DNA of 5,568 bases from Anaerolineaceae bacterium. Its GTDB lineage: Bacteria > Chloroflexota > Anaerolineae > Anaerolineales > Anaerolineaceae. The stretch covers positions 1 to 5,568 of the forward strand of contig PMIV01000283.1 in the NCBI GenBank assembly GCA_003158355.1. The letters run 5' to 3'. Of the stretch, positions 5,491 through 5,568 are shown in pieces. Numbering within the stretch: the stretch's first letter is position 1; every line of letters begins with the position of its first letter. The position numbers and the translations under genes were made by a program. Under the pieces are notes generated by a model. The model was not told the DNA's origin. It made no database searches and saw only the letters and a list, made by a program, of their open reading frames with translations.

Positions 5491-5568
5491 ACCATCAACA
5501 ATTTTATACGAGTCTGGTCAAAAATAGTAGGTTGGCTGAAACAGCCAGAAAAAGAGGTCATTGGCTGA
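5491..5568 (+). other. leader of an unseen rightward gene
   Basis: Downstream of the TATAAT, the sequence holds a perfect six-pair hairpin TGGCTG-AAA-CAGCCA (5533-5547), then GAGGT (5554-5558) that could be a ribosome binding site. The octamer TTGGCTGA occurs at 5532-5539 and again at 5561-5568. A frame is open from 5490 to the edge, with a possible TTG start at 5532, but it has no good ribosome binding site. I do not call a gene here. Confidence 0.4.

Noticed and set aside
5490..5568. Possible partial coding region with a TTG start at 5532
   Set aside because: The visible frame is only about a dozen codons, has no good ribosome site, and overlaps the leader hairpin, so there is not enough sequence to support a gene.

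Overview
The window looks like chromosomal DNA from an environmental bacterium. My best guess is Chloroflexota, class Anaerolineae (about 0.6). The basis is a lipoprotein with a Thr/Pro/Ala/Val linker after its lipid-anchored cysteine, moderate-to-high G+C genes with good sigma-70-type promoters, and single tRNA genes spread between protein genes. No marker gene settles the taxonomy.

Layout, left to right. (1) gmd, GDP-mannose 4,6-dehydratase, on the plus strand, is a single-gene unit with its own promoter, a GTG start at 117 set by a GGAGG site, and a perfect hairpin terminator. (2) A short intergenic region with three ATTCGTG repeats and nested inverted repeats leads into a small secreted or membrane-anchored lytic transglycosylase-like protein (1356-1916). 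(3) Two tRNA genes, tRNA-Gly(GCC) and tRNA-Cys(GCA), each have their own -35/-10 pair; the first also has a clear terminator. (4) 2213-2441 is non-coding and holds a REP-like repeat piece and an 11-base copy of part of tRNA-Cys. (5) A very A+T-rich minus-strand gene for an unrecognised four-helix membrane protein (2442-2909) stands out from everything around it. (6) A tightly packed minus-strand operon is read right to left: Nudix hydrolase, extracellular solute-binding lipoprotein, ribonuclease HI. Its genes overlap or nearly touch, and the membrane protein follows 30 bases downstream. (7) At the right edge, 5410-5568 holds two back-to-back promoters, one for the Nudix operon and one reading rightwards out of the window.

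How the genes relate. gmd makes GDP-4-keto-6-deoxymannose for cell-surface deoxysugars, and the transglycosylase would act on peptidoglycan, but nothing joins them in one transcript. The Nudix/solute-binding/RNase HI operon mixes housekeeping hydrolases with an orphan transport receptor; no permease or ATPase gene is present here. I see no CRISPR array, transposase, toxin-antitoxin pair or recognisable defence system. The least explained item is the A+T-rich membrane-protein gene between tRNA-Cys and rnhA, which looks like foreign DNA.
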